Origin: an uncultured Sphingomonadaceae bacterium
GTDB taxonomy: Bacteria > Pseudomonadota > Alphaproteobacteria > Sphingomonadales > Sphingomonadaceae
Assembly (NCBI GenBank): GCA_903871605.1
Contig: CAIQHF010000045.1
Span: forward strand, 1-32,474
Direction: 5' to 3'
DNA: 32,474 nt
A program made the position numbers and the translations under genes. Positions 8,645-15,491 of this stretch are shown piece after piece; the stretch's first letter is position 1; the number at the start of each line of letters is the position of its first letter. The notes under the pieces were generated by a model. The model was not told the DNA's origin. It worked only from the letters and a program-made list of their open reading frames with translations, and made no database searches.

Positions 8645-8902
8645 ATGGCGACGGTCGAGATCTACACCAAAATGGGCTGTCCCTATTGCGCGCGGGCGAA
8701 GGCGCTGCTCGATTCGAAGGGCGTCTCCTACGAGGAGACCGACATCACCATGGGTGGCCCCAAGCGCAAGGAGATGCTCGAGCGCGCGCCAGGCCACAGC
8801 ACCGTCCCCTCGATCTTCATCGACGGCAAGCACGTCGGCGGGTCCGACGATCTCGCCGCGCTCGACGCCGATGGCGGGCTGGACGCGCTGCTCGCCGCCT
8901 GA
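8645..8902 (+). CDS. grxC: Glutaredoxin 3
   Basis: This 85-residue class I glutaredoxin has the dithiol active site C12-P-Y-C15, the TVPSIFI cis-Pro loop and the GGSDDL glutathione-binding motif. It reduces protein disulfides and glutathione mixed disulfides in the cytoplasm. The start follows a GGAG sequence by about ten bases. The next gene, a nitrilase-family amidase, begins six bases after the stop, and a DUF1178 gene overlaps that one. This grxC-amidase-DUF1178 order is common in alphaproteobacteria and indicates an operon. Confidence 0.96.
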   Translation: MATVEIYTKMGCPYCARAKALLDSKGVSYEETDITMGGPKRKEMLERAPGHSTVPSIFIDGKHVGGSDDLAALDADGGLDALLAA

Positions 8903-8907
8903 CCGCC

Positions 8908-9738
8908 TTGACGCGCATCGCCCTCCTCCAGACGCGCAGCGGGATCGATCCCGTGGCCAATGCGCGCGCGCTCGTGGGCGGGCTGGAGCAGGCCGCGGCG
9001 GGCGGCGCGGCGATCGCCTTCACCCCCGAGATGACCGGGCTGCTCGATCGTGACCGCGCGCGCGCGGCAGGATCGATCGTCGGCGAGCGCGACGATCCGG
9101 TGCTGGCGGCGGCGCGCGCGGCGGCGGCGCGGCTCGGGCTGTGGGTCCACCTCGGCTCGCTCGCCGTCCGCCCCGGGGGCGACGAGCCGCGCTACGTCAA
9201 CCGCGCCTTCCTGATCGACGACGCCGGCGCGATCCGCGCGCGCTACGACAAGCTCCACCTGTTCGACGTCGATCTGGCGAGCGGCGAAAGCTGGCGCGAA
9301 TCGTCGGCCTATGCGCCGGGGCAGGGGGCGGTCGTCGCGGAGACCCCGGCGGGCATGCTGGGGCTCAGCATCTGCTACGATCTGCGCTTCCCCGATCTCT
9401 ATCGGGCGCTGAGCGACGCCGGGGCCGAGATCCTCGCCGTCCCCGCCGCCTTCACCGTGCCGACGGGCGAGGCGCATTGGCAGGTGCTGCTGCGCGCGCG
9501 CGCGATCGAGGCGGGCTGTTACGTCGTCGCCGCCGCGCAGACCGGCGTGCACGACGACGGCCGCACCACCTACGGCCATTCGCTGGTGATCGATCCGTGG
9601 GGCGCGGTGCTGCTCGATATGGGCGCGGCGCCCGGCGTCGGCTTCGCCGAGATCGATCTTTCGCGGCTGCACGAGATCCGCGCGCGCATCCCCGCGCTGC
9701 GCCATCGCCGCCCGATCCCCGCGGTGGTGCGCGCGTGA
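8908..9738 (+). CDS. Carbon-nitrogen hydrolase (NIT2 / deaminated-glutathione amidase type)
   Basis: This 276-residue nitrilase-superfamily protein has a complete catalytic triad: E41 (FTPEMTG), K115 (YDKLHLFDVD) and C156 (SICYDLRFPDLYRAL). The DKLHLFDVD and DLRFPDLYR stretches match the NIT2/YbeM branch, which hydrolyses omega-amides such as deaminated glutathione. A role in glutathione repair would suit its position behind glutaredoxin, though substrate is inferred. The start is taken as TTG 8908, six bases after grxC, because no ATG or GTG is suitably placed and the protein then begins with the usual TRIALLQTRSG. The stop overlaps the next gene by four bases. Confidence 0.9.
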   Translation: MTRIALLQTRSGIDPVANARALVGGLEQAAAGGAAIAFTPEMTGLLDRDRARAAGSIVGERDDPVLAAARAAAARLGLWVHLGSLAVRPGGDEPRYVNRAFLIDDAGAIRARYDKLHLFDVDLASGESWRESSAYAPGQGAVVAETPAGMLGLSICYDLRFPDLYRALSDAGAEILAVPAAFTVPTGEAHWQVLLRARAIEAGCYVVAAAQTGVHDDGRTTYGHSLVIDPWGAVLLDMGAAPGVGFAEIDLSRLHEIRARIPALRHRRPIPAVVRA

Positions 9739-10193
9739 TCGTGTTCGATCTGAGCTGCGGCGGCGGCCATGTCTTCGAGGCATGGTTCGGCAGCCAGGCG
9801 GATTATGACGGCCAGCGCGACCGCGGGCTGGTGTCGTGCCCGGTCTGCGGCGCGCGCGAGATCGGCAAGGCGCCGATGGCGCCGCGGATTGCGGGGACGG
9901 GGACGGGCGCCGGCACCGGTGCGGGCGCGGAGGCAGGCGCCGGCGCGGTCGCGACGGGCGATGCCAAGGCGATGATGCGCGCGATGATGGCGGCGCAGGC
10001 CAAGATGCTCAGCGGATCGGAGGATGTCGGGATGCGCTTCGCCGCCGAGGCGCGCGCGATCCATGCGGGCGAGGCCGAGCAGCGCGTCATCCACGGCCGG
10101 GCCAGCGTCGTCGAGGCGAAGGCGCTGGTCGCCGACGGCGTACCGGTGGCGCCGCTGCCATTCCCGGTGCGCGACGCTTCGCGCGACAATTGA
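9735..10193 (+). CDS. DUF1178 family protein
   Basis: This 152-residue protein begins MIVFDLSCGGGHVFEAWF and carries a CPVC zinc knuckle at 35-38, typical of the DUF1178 family of unknown function. A Gly/Ala/Thr-rich low-complexity stretch (about residues 54-76, including GTGTGAGTGAG) separates this knuckle from a conserved C-terminal helical part with FAAEARAIHAGEAEQR. The GTG start overlaps the amidase stop (GTGA), so translation is probably coupled in the grxC operon. The GT/GC-rich linker is likely variable between strains. Confidence 0.88.
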   Translation: MIVFDLSCGGGHVFEAWFGSQADYDGQRDRGLVSCPVCGAREIGKAPMAPRIAGTGTGAGTGAGAEAGAGAVATGDAKAMMRAMMAAQAKMLSGSEDVGMRFAAEARAIHAGEAEQRVIHGRASVVEAKALVADGVPVAPLPFPVRDASRDN

Positions 10194-10241
10194 GCGGCGG
10201 CGGCTGAATGCGGGCGGCGTCCGCCTCCGCCACGCTGCCGC

Positions 10242-10270
10242 TTGAGCGATCGCGATCATCGGGCTAATGG
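10242..10270 (+). promoter_or_regulatory. Candidate promoter of tRNA-Arg
   Basis: TTGAGC (10242-10247) and TAATGG (10265-10270) are separated by exactly 17 bases. The second box ends eight bases before the mature tRNA 5' end. The first box is a good -35 match and the second a moderate -10 match. The call is by eye. Confidence 0.4.
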
Positions 10271-10278
10271 AGCGCCAC

Positions 10279-10355
10279 GGTTCCGTAGCTCAGCCGGATA
10301 GAGCGCCACTTTCCTAAAGTGGGCGTCGGGGGTTCGAGTCCCTCCGGGACCACCA
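10279..10355 (+). tRNA. tRNA-Arg (anticodon CCT)
   Basis: The 77-nt sequence folds fully. The acceptor is GGTTCCG with CGGGACC (one G-U), the D-arm stem GCTC/GAGC, the anticodon stem CCACT/AGTGG around TTCCTAA with anticodon CCT, the variable region GCGTC, and the T-arm GGGGG-TTCGAGT-CCCTC. Discriminator A and an encoded CCA end follow. It reads AGG arginine codons, which are rare in this GC-rich genome. tRNA 3' ends are common integration targets, but the flanks here show no integrase or direct repeat. Confidence 0.96.
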
Positions 10356-10497
10356 TCGCTTTCCGTCACCCCGGCGCGCGCCTGCGCCGACCAGCCTCCC
10401 GCTATTCGACTATCTCGAACGATCGCATCGGCTTTATGCGGGTCGATCGTGCGAAGGATCGCGCTACAACGCCGGCGTCTTCTCAAGGAGCATGACG

Positions 10498-11097
10498 ATG
10501 GCGAAGATATTGGTTCTCTATTACTCGACCTATGGCCACATCGAGCAGATGGCCGAAGCGATGGCGGAGGGCGCGCGTTCGGCGGGCGCCGAGGTGGCGA
10601 TCCGCCGCGTTCCCGAGACGGTGCCCGAGGCGATCGCCAAGGCGGGCCACTTCAAGCTCGACCAGGCCGCACAGGTCGCGACGATCGCCGAGCTTGCCGA
10701 TTACGACGCGATCATCGTCGGCACGGGCACGCGCTTCGGCCGGATGTCGTCGCAGCTCGCCGCCTTTCTCGATCAGGCCGGCGGCCTGTGGGCGTCGGGC
10801 GCGCTCAACGGCAAGGTCGGCGCGGCGTTCGTCTCGACCGGCAGCCAGCATGGCGGGCAGGAGACGACGCTGTTCTCGATCATCACCAACCTGCTCCATT
10901 TCGGCATGACGATCGTCGGCCTTCCGTACAGCTTCCAGGCACAGATGGGCCACGACAAGGTCCGCGGCGGCGCGCCTTATGGGGCGACGACGATCGCGGG
11001 GGGCGACGGCTCGCGCCAGCCCGGCGAGGAGGAACTCGACGGCGCGCGCTTCCAGGGCAGGCTGGTCGCCGAGACCGCGGCCAAGCTGTTCGGCTGA
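10498..11097 (+). CDS. wrbA: NAD(P)H:quinone oxidoreductase, WrbA type
   Basis: This 199-residue flavodoxin-like FMN protein catalyses two-electron reduction of quinones. Its FMN phosphate loop is [12 protein letters not shown] near the N-terminus; [12 protein letters not shown] and [14 protein letters not shown] are the other family signatures. I chose the ATG at 10498 because AAGGAG (10485-10490) is then seven bases upstream; the in-frame ATG at 10492 would leave only one base. The gene stands alone between the tRNA and folE, with a perfect inverted repeat downstream. Confidence 0.96.
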   Translation: MAKILVLYYSTYGHIEQMAEAMAEGARSAGAEVAIRRVPETVPEAIAKAGHFKLDQAAQVATIAELADYDAIIVGTGTRFGRMSSQLAAFLDQAGGLWASGALNGKVGAAFVSTGSQHGGQETTLFSIITNLLHFGMTIVGLPYSFQAQMGHDKVRGGAPYGATTIAGGDGSRQPGEEELDGARFQGRLVAETAAKLFG

Positions 11098-11122
11098 GCA
11101 AAGTCTTCGCCTGAGCGGTATA

Positions 11123-11154
11123 GCGCCGGCCGGCTCTTGCCAGCCGGCCGGCGC
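11123..11154. repeat. Perfect 13-bp inverted repeat between wrbA and folE
   Basis: The arms 11123-11135 and 11142-11154 are perfectly complementary (13 bp, all G/C but one pair) around a CTTGCC loop. The repeat starts 26 bases after the wrbA stop and ends 18 bases before the folE ATG. There is no T-run on either side, so it is not a textbook terminator. It would form a very stable hairpin in a transcript entering folE. Confidence 0.75.
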
Positions 11155-11172
11155 GACCCGATAGCAGGTGTC

Positions 11173-11784
11173 ATGACTCAAGACTCCGAGGATGGCGACC
11201 TGATCGCCGAGGCCCCCAAGATCCCCGTACCCGACGATGTCGCCGAGGCGATCCGGACGCTGATCCGCTGGGCCGGCGACGATCCGACGCGCGAGGGCCT
11301 GCTCGACACGCCCAAGCGCGTCGCGCGCGCCTGGAAGGAATATTGCGGCGGCTATGGCGAGGATCCCGCGCACCATCTGACGCGCACCTTCGAGGAGGTC
11401 GGCGGCTACGACAATGTCGTGCTGCTGAAGGACATCCCGTTCCAGTCGCACTGCGAGCATCACATGGCGCCGATCATCGGCAAGGCGTCGATCGCCTATC
11501 TGCCGAGCGACCGCGTTGTCGGCATCTCCAAGCTCGCGCGCGTGCTGCAGGGCTATGCGCGGCGGCTGCAGGTGCAGGAGCGGCTGACCGCGCAGGTCGC
11601 CGACTGCATCTGGGCGCATCTGAAGCCGCAGGGCGTCGCCGTCGTGATCGAGGCGAGCCACGCCTGCATGACCGCGCGCGGCGTGCGCACGCCGGGCGTC
11701 GGCATGACCACCAGCCGCGTGCTCGGCTGCTTCCGCGACGACCAGCGCAGCCGGCGCGAGGTGATGGGGCTGATGGGCTATTGA
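11173..11784 (+). CDS. folE: GTP cyclohydrolase I
   Basis: FolE converts GTP to dihydroneopterin triphosphate, the first step of tetrahydrofolate synthesis. The 203-residue protein has the zinc ligands C94 and C165 (SHCEHH at 92-97 and SHACM at 162-166) and the substrate-binding GISKLARV. The C-terminal half [16 protein letters not shown] is well conserved. I used ATG 11173 with AGGTG just upstream; a TTG at 11137 is inside the inverted repeat and unlikely. Its downstream neighbour is convergent. Confidence 0.96.
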   Translation: MTQDSEDGDLIAEAPKIPVPDDVAEAIRTLIRWAGDDPTREGLLDTPKRVARAWKEYCGGYGEDPAHHLTRTFEEVGGYDNVVLLKDIPFQSHCEHHMAPIIGKASIAYLPSDRVVGISKLARVLQGYARRLQVQERLTAQVADCIWAHLKPQGVAVVIEASHACMTARGVRTPGVGMTTSRVLGCFRDDQRSRREVMGLMGY

Positions 11785-11794
11785 CGCGCGCCAA

Positions 11795-11821
11795 ACGGGG
11801 CGACGCCTGGCGCCGCCCCGT
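11795..11821. terminator. Possible bidirectional terminator between folE and the GCG_CRPN gene
   Basis: ACGGGGCG (11795-11802) pairs with CGCCCCGT (11814-11821) across an 11-nt interior. It lies in the short gap between two convergent genes. There is no clear T-run, so the call rests on position and stem strength. Confidence 0.4.
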
Positions 11822-11829
11822 GATCGCGC

Positions 11830-12081
11830 TCAGCGATAGCGCCAGCCGCCATGCCAGCGGTCGCGGTGATGCCAGTAGCGATGGCCGTCCCACCAGCCGC
11901 GATGGGGATAATAGGTGCCGATCACGACCGGGCCGGGGCCGAAGCCGGGGCCGCGATTGGGCCGGCAATGGCCGTAGGGTCCGCGATGACCGCCGGGGCC
12001 GCAGCCCTCGGCCGCGATCGCCGGGCTGAGCGCGGCGAGCGCCGTGCTCGCGGCGATCGCCGCATAAACCAGTTTCCGCAT
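11830..12081 (-). CDS. Secreted GCG_CRPN-type small protein
   Basis: This 83-residue protein has a signal peptide (MRKLVYAAIAASTALAALSP, cleavage near AIAA-EG). The motif GCGPG...RGPYGHCRPN follows at about 26-42 and defines the GCG_CRPN family of small secreted proteins. The tail is rich in Gly, Pro, Trp, His, Arg and Tyr (GWWDGHRYWHHRDRWHGGWRYR in two parts). Function is unknown; the two conserved Cys could form a disulfide, and the His-rich end might bind metal. A GAGGAG ribosome-binding site precedes the ATG. It is convergent with folE. Confidence 0.87.
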   Translation of the reverse strand: MRKLVYAAIAASTALAALSPAIAAEGCGPGGHRGPYGHCRPNRGPGFGPGPVVIGTYYPHRGWWDGHRYWHHRDRWHGGWRYR

Positions 12082-12125
12082 CGTTCGTCTCCTCGTGGTT
12101 GGAACGATTCGGAATGTGCGGCGCC

Positions 12126-12172
12126 GCCGCTGAACCGCGCGTGATACGCTTGTTTCGCTGGCGTTCAGCGGC
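12126..12172. repeat. Inverted repeat upstream of the GCG_CRPN gene
   Basis: GCCGCTGAAC (12126-12135) and GTTCAGCGGC (12163-12172) are perfect reverse complements separated by 27 bases. The pair lies 45-91 bases upstream of the start at 12081. It could be a regulator site or a leader hairpin; the wide spacing makes either uncertain. Confidence 0.5.
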
Positions 12173-12190
12173 GCGCGCGACGCTGGGGTG

Positions 12191-12633
12191 GTTCCGGGCG
12201 GAAGCCGGAGCCCAGGCGCGCCGTTCGTGGCGGGCGCAGCGCTTTCGCGGAGCGGTGGGGCCTGGTCCCCGGCATACGCCGGGGAACGGGTTGGGAAGAG
12301 GCCCCGTTCCCCGGCGAAAGCCGGGGCCCAGGCCCGCAGTTTGTGGCGGGCGTGGCGCTCGTGCGGAGCGGTGGGGCCTAGACCCCGGCGTGCGCCGGGG
12401 AACCGGTTAGGAGCCCCGTTCCCCGGCGAAAGCCGGGGCCCAGGCCCGCGGCCCGTGGCGCACGCAGCGCTCGTGCAGCGAGGTGGGGCCAGGGCTCCGG
12501 CGTGCGCCGGGGAACAGGTAAGGCAGAACGCCCCGTTCCCCCGCGCAGGCGGGGGCCCAGGCTCGGGGGGCCGTGGCGGGTGTGGCGCTTCTAGCCAGAG
12601 CTGGGACCTGGGCCCCCGCCTGCTCGGGGGATC
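12191..12633. repeat. Four-copy tandem array of palindromic repeat doublets
   Basis: Four units of about 97-99 bp start at 12191, 12306, 12418 and 12535 (periods 115, 112 and 117). Each begins gttcc-CCGGC-NNNN-GCCGG-ggcccag and ends with the inverse partner, ctgg-ccccGGC-NNNN-GCCGGgg-aac, about 45 bp later. The inner spacer is also conserved (gtggcgggcg-grcgctcgtgcggagc, then ggtgggg). Units 2 and 3 are nearly identical; unit 4 has switched to CCCGC/GCGGG arms with compensating changes on both sides, which argues for selection or copying of the pairing. This resembles a BIME-like array of REP doublets. Confidence 0.85.
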
Positions 12634-13096
12634 AGGTGTAGGAATTGCGGACGCACGTCTCCCGCCTCTGCCGCACGGCAAGGGGGAGAGAGAAACGGCC
12701 GGCGCCCTCGCGTGCCTCGTGCAAGCGGAGGGTTTTGCGGGGTTCTCATCCCGCGAGAGCCTTCATCGTCGCCGGTCGCCTGATACCGCAAGAAGCTCTC
12801 GGAGCCGAAGCGGCCTTTGGGGCGCGGAGATCGATGCGATCTCGGTTGGGGCGGACACTTGGTTATCTGCCGGTCTCCGCGTGGCACGGGAGGCGGCAAG
12901 CAGGTGCTGGCCTGGTTGACGACAGTAACGAGGACATCCCTCCGGATGCCAGCGCGCCGGCCGTTCGGACGGTCCCCGGTGCCGTGGCCCCGGCGCCGTC
13001 CCATCCCGCTCGACGCACGCCGTGATCGGGGGCGGGGCCGAGCGGGGAAGCGTATAACCGATATGGTTCGTTTTGTCAATATCGATGCGATCGGCG
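12634..13096. other. Intergenic stretch with no recognisable gene
   Basis: About 460 bases separate the repeat array from the vapBC promoter region. Open frames exist on both strands, but their translations are Arg/Pro/Ser-rich, lack family motifs and have no convincing start site. The first part (to about 12760) contains further GC-rich repeat-like sequence. The last 60 bases become clearly more AT-rich near vapB. No RNA fold or degraded coding sequence stands out. Confidence 0.5.
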
Positions 13097-13125
13097 TTTG
13101 GGGCCGCATCAATCGATGCTATATT
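13097..13125 (+). promoter_or_regulatory. Candidate vapBC promoter and operator
   Basis: A good -10 box, TATATT (13120-13125), lies 30 bases upstream of vapB, with a weak -35 (TTTGGG, 13097-13102) at 17-base spacing. Between them is a perfect dyad GCATC-AATC-GATGC (13106-13119) that abuts the -10. VapB-type antitoxins usually repress their own promoter through such palindromes, so this is the likely operator. The inference is from position and symmetry. Confidence 0.4.
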
Positions 13126-13154
13126 CCGTGCATCACGATGGAAGGCGAGAGATC

Positions 13155-13352
13155 ATGCGGACCACGATCGCGCTCGACGACGCGCTCGTCGCCAAGGCGC
13201 AGGCGTTCACCGGTCTCACCGAAAAGTCGTCTCTGGTGCGCGAGGCGCTCAAGGCGCTGATCGAACGCGAAAGCGCGTCGCGCCTCGCGCGTCTCGGCGG
13301 CACCGAGCCCGAGATCGCCGCGGTGGCGCGCCGACGTCCCGATCCTGCATGA
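13155..13352 (+). CDS. vapB: VapB-family antitoxin
   Basis: This 65-residue protein starts MRTTIALDDALVAKAQAFTG, an N-terminal ribbon-helix-helix strand and helix, and continues with EKSSLVREALKALIERESA. The C-terminal part (RLARLGGTEPEIAAV) would bind and block the toxin. It matches type II VapB antitoxins found beside PIN-domain toxins. The ATG at 13155 is preceded by purine-rich GGCGAGAG. The stop overlaps the vapC start by four bases (ATGA), as expected for a coupled antitoxin-toxin pair that represses itself. Confidence 0.92.
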   Translation: MRTTIALDDALVAKAQAFTGLTEKSSLVREALKALIERESASRLARLGGTEPEIAAVARRRPDPA

Positions 13353-13720
13353 TCCTGGTCGACAGCTCGGTCTGGATCGATCATCTTCGCAAAGACGATC
13401 CGATCCTCTCCCGGCTTCTCGACCAGCGCCAGATTCTCACCCACCCGTTCGTGATCGGCGAACTGGCGCTGGGCAGTCTTCGCCAGAGAGATGTAATCCT
13501 CGGCGCGCTACGCGGCCTTCCGCGCGCGATGGTCGCGACCGACGACGAGGTCCACGCCTTCATCGACCGCCACGCGCTGCACGGGAGCGGCATCGGCTAT
13601 GTCGATGCGCATCTGCTCGCGGGAACGATGCTGACCGCCGGCGCGCAACTCTGGACGCGCGACAGGCGGCTTCGCCAAGCGGCCGCGCTTTTAGGGATGG
13701 AGGCCGATCAGGATCGGTGA
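13349..13720 (+). CDS. vapC: VapC-family PIN-domain toxin (ribonuclease)
   Basis: This 123-residue PIN-domain protein has the expected acidic metal site: D5 (MILVDSSVWI), E38 (VIGELALG), D86 (GYVDAHLL) and D105 (TRDRRL). VapC toxins are Mg2+-dependent RNases that cleave tRNA or rRNA when the antitoxin is degraded. All four acidic residues are present, so the toxin is probably active. It overlaps vapB by four bases. A stretch of repeats follows. Confidence 0.94.
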   Translation: MILVDSSVWIDHLRKDDPILSRLLDQRQILTHPFVIGELALGSLRQRDVILGALRGLPRAMVATDDEVHAFIDRHALHGSGIGYVDAHLLAGTMLTAGAQLWTRDRRLRQAAALLGMEADQDR

Positions 13721-13976
13721 ACGAGACGAACTGCGGCGGCTATCAGCGAGGACCCGAGCGTTGCGACGTCCAACGATGTGCAGGACGTGCAGATGGCGCG
13801 CCCGTCATCGTCCAGCCGCGACCATGCAACCGCCGACACCCCGGCCCCGAGCCGGGGTCCCGCTGCCTGACGACACGAAAAGAAGCGGGATCCCGGATCA
13901 AGTCCGGGATGACGAAGGGATATGACCGCTATCGCCCCACTAGCGGACGTTCGTCAGACGCGGCATTGTACCAGTC
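13721..13976. other. Intergenic stretch holding one palindromic repeat
   Basis: These 256 bases between vapC and the 84-residue orphan contain the repeat at 13839-13914. The remainder shows no credible coding sequence; the open frame through it has no ribosome-binding site and an unremarkable translation. Confidence 0.5.
13839..13914. repeat. Palindromic repeat doublet of a different subtype
   Basis: Two hairpins are present: CCCCGGC-cccga-GCCGGGG (13839-13857) and TCCCGGA-tcaag-TCCGGGA (13891-13909). Nested between them, TCCCGCT (13858-13864) and AGCGGGA (13884-13890) also pair. The ending ccgggatgacg is the form widespread in alphaproteobacterial intergenic repeats. It differs in arm sequence from the array at 12191-12633. 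Confidence 0.75.
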
Positions 13977-14231
13977 ATGGCAGCGATCATCTACTTATCG
14001 CCCGGCGAGCAGATGCCGGATCGCGGGGACGATCAGCCGTGGTTGATCGTGGAGGCATCGGATGATGGCCAGTTCTTTGGGACCGGTTCAGCGTGGAAGC
14101 CAAGCGGCGAATGGGTCGGATATGGCTCGCTGCCCGAGAATGACGGCGCCTTAGCCGACGCCTTGGCAGCGGCGGAGCAATGGGCCGCCAAATACAGTGT
14201 TCCTACCATCTGGGTTCAAATTACCCCGTAG
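13977..14231 (+). CDS. Hypothetical small protein, no recognised family
   Basis: This 84-residue protein (MAAIIYLSPGEQMPDRGDDQPWLIVEASDDG...) has a believable globular composition, with mixed beta-type segments WLIVEAS, GQFFGTGSAWKPSGEWVGYG, then a helix ALAAAEQWAAKY and a final strand PTIWVQITP. There is no signal peptide or membrane segment. Its base composition is less GC-rich than its neighbours, as is that of the next small gene. I do not recognise the family, and no function can be inferred from context. Confidence 0.65.
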   Translation: MAAIIYLSPGEQMPDRGDDQPWLIVEASDDGQFFGTGSAWKPSGEWVGYGSLPENDGALADALAAAEQWAAKYSVPTIWVQITP

Positions 14232-14246
14232 ATCGCGTTCCCACCA

Positions 14247-14453
14247 TCAATGTTCCATCGGCGGAAGGGCCGCGCCGCACCACGGACAAAAGGCAATCTC
14301 TACAGCGCTGCTTCCGCCGTCATGGACCATCAGGCCAAAACCTCCATTCATCTCGGCGATGAAAGCATCCGGGCAATCGGTTCGGTCGGGATGCACCGCA
14401 CACGTATGCGCAAGATCGCTGGCGAGCCGCTGGCAGCAATACGGGTTGATCAT
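14247..14453 (-). CDS. Small zinc-ribbon protein (DUF6980-like)
   Basis: From ATG 14453 the product is 68 residues, starting MINPYCCQRLASDLAHTC and carrying HPDRTDCPDAFI, GLMVHDGGSSAVEI and a closing FCPWCGAALP. The paired Cys at the start (CC at 6-7) and the CPWCG near 56-60 suggest a zinc ribbon. The segments match my memory of the DUF6980 family (…DCPDALI…VHDGGSS…CPWCG). The frame extends to TTG 14555, but that start lies beside the rplI terminator and its extra residues look non-coding. It is convergent with the orphan at 13977. Function is unknown. Confidence 0.6.
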   Translation of the reverse strand: MINPYCCQRLASDLAHTCAVHPDRTDCPDAFIAEMNGGFGLMVHDGGSSAVEIAFCPWCGAALPPMEH

Positions 14454-14556
14454 GGCCCCATATGCGCCGAATCCCACCGATGCAGCAACGTCCGCTTCCC
14501 ACCACTTCAAGACCATCGCCGCCGGAACCCCACGCTTTCCGTAAGCGCCGAACAAC

Positions 14557-14588
14557 GAAAAAGGCCGCCCCCTTTCAGGAGCGGCCTC
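14557..14588 (-). terminator. Rho-independent terminator of the rpsF-rpsR-rplI operon
   Basis: GGCCGC (14563-14568) and GCGGCC (14581-14586) pair, with extra G/C pairing inside around a TTTCA loop. On the minus strand the stem runs straight into a five-T tract (14562-14558). It lies about 37 bases past the rplI stop. Confidence 0.85.
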
Positions 14589-14624
14589 TTCATCCCGGTC
14601 ACCCGAGCCTCAAGCGATAGACGA

Positions 14625-15227
14625 TCAGGCCTCGGCCTGCGCCTCTTCGCGGTCCTCGCGCGGGGCGTCGGCGGTGGCGCCGGGCTCTGCGTTGGGATCA
14701 TAGTCCTCGGTGAAGCCGGCTTCGTCACGCTCGAACATTTCGGCCATGACGTCGACGCCCTTCTCCTGCAGGTCGGCCTCTTCGGGCGAGCGCGCGACGT
14801 TGACCTTGATCGACACCGAGACCTCGGCGTGGAGCACGACGCGGACCGTGTGCAGGCCGATCGACTTGATCGGCTTGTCGAGCACGATCTGGCTCTTGGC
14901 GACGTGCGCGCCGTCTGCCGTCAGCAGCTCGGCGAGATCGCGCGCCGAGACCGAGCCGTAGAGCTGGCCGACGTTCGACGCCTGACGGATCAGCGTCAGC
15001 GTCTTGCCGTCGATGTCCTTCGACTCGGTGACCGCGACCTCGCGACGCTTGGCGTTGTCCGCCTCGATCTGCGCGCGGTTGGCCTCGAACACCTTGCGGT
15101 TGGCGGCGTTGCTGCGCAGCGCCTTCTTGTTCGGCAGCAGGAAGTTACGGGCATAGCCGTTCTTCACGGTGACGATGTCGCCGATGGCGCCGAGCTTCTC
15201 GACGCGCTCGAGCAGGATCACTTCCAT
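14625..15227 (-). CDS. rplI: 50S ribosomal protein L9
   Basis: L9 is an elongated 50S protein that binds 23S rRNA near L1 and affects reading-frame maintenance. The N-terminal domain MEVILLERVEKLGAIGDIV...GYARNFLLP is canonical, followed by the long connecting helix and C-terminal domain. The length of 200 residues is about 50 more than the common form. The extra part is an acidic Ala/Glu/Asp-rich tail from about residue 165, typical of sphingomonad L9 as far as I recall. The gene is third in a leftward operon, 12 bases after rpsR, and ends at a strong terminator. Confidence 0.97.
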   Translation of the reverse strand: MEVILLERVEKLGAIGDIVTVKNGYARNFLLPNKKALRSNAANRKVFEANRAQIEADNAKRREVAVTESKDIDGKTLTLIRQASNVGQLYGSVSARDLAELLTADGAHVAKSQIVLDKPIKSIGLHTVRVVLHAEVSVSIKVNVARSPEEADLQEKGVDVMAEMFERDEAGFTEDYDPNAEPGATADAPREDREEAQAEA

Positions 15228-15239
15228 TGTCTGTGCTCC

Positions 15240-15464
15240 TTACTTGACGACATAGGGGAGCAGGCCGAGATGGCGCGCGCGCTTGATCTCGCGGGCCAGC
15301 TCACGCTGCTTCTTGGCGGATACGGCCGTGATACGGCTGGGGACGATCTTGCCGCGCTCGGACACGAAGCCCTGGAGCAACCGGACGTCCTTATAGTCGA
15401 TCCGGGGGGCATCCTTGGCGGAAAACGGGCAGCTCTTGCGGCGGCGGAAGAATGGACGGGCCAT
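15240..15464 (-). CDS. rpsR: 30S ribosomal protein S18
   Basis: This 74-residue S18 has the conserved [20 protein letters not shown] core and [20 protein letters not shown] helix. It binds S6 on the platform of the small subunit. The CPF segment near the start (KSCPFSAKD) keeps one Cys. It lies between rpsF (27-bp gap) and rplI (12-bp gap). Confidence 0.97.
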   Translation of the reverse strand: MARPFFRRRKSCPFSAKDAPRIDYKDVRLLQGFVSERGKIVPSRITAVSAKKQRELAREIKRARHLGLLPYVVK

Positions 15465-15491
15465 TGTTGGTTCCTAAATCTCGATGAGGGC

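Noticed and set aside
10279-10355. tRNA-Arg as an integration site for a genomic island
   Set aside because: No integrase, direct repeat of the tRNA 3' end or foreign-looking block follows; wrbA and folE are ordinary.
10256-10486. Minus-strand 76-aa frame ending ...[24 protein letters not shown]
   Set aside because: It is the antisense translation of the tRNA-Arg; this peptide is a well-known spurious protein in databases.
12191-12633. Possible CRISPR array
   Set aside because: The repeated part is the palindromic doublet itself, units are ~98 bp with conserved interiors, there are no unique 30-40 bp spacers and no cas genes.
14454-14555. Longer form of the zinc-ribbon gene starting at TTG 14555
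   Set aside because: The TTG sits just past the rplI terminator with no ribosome-binding site; the additional residues look non-coding and the family-like sequence begins at ATG 14453.
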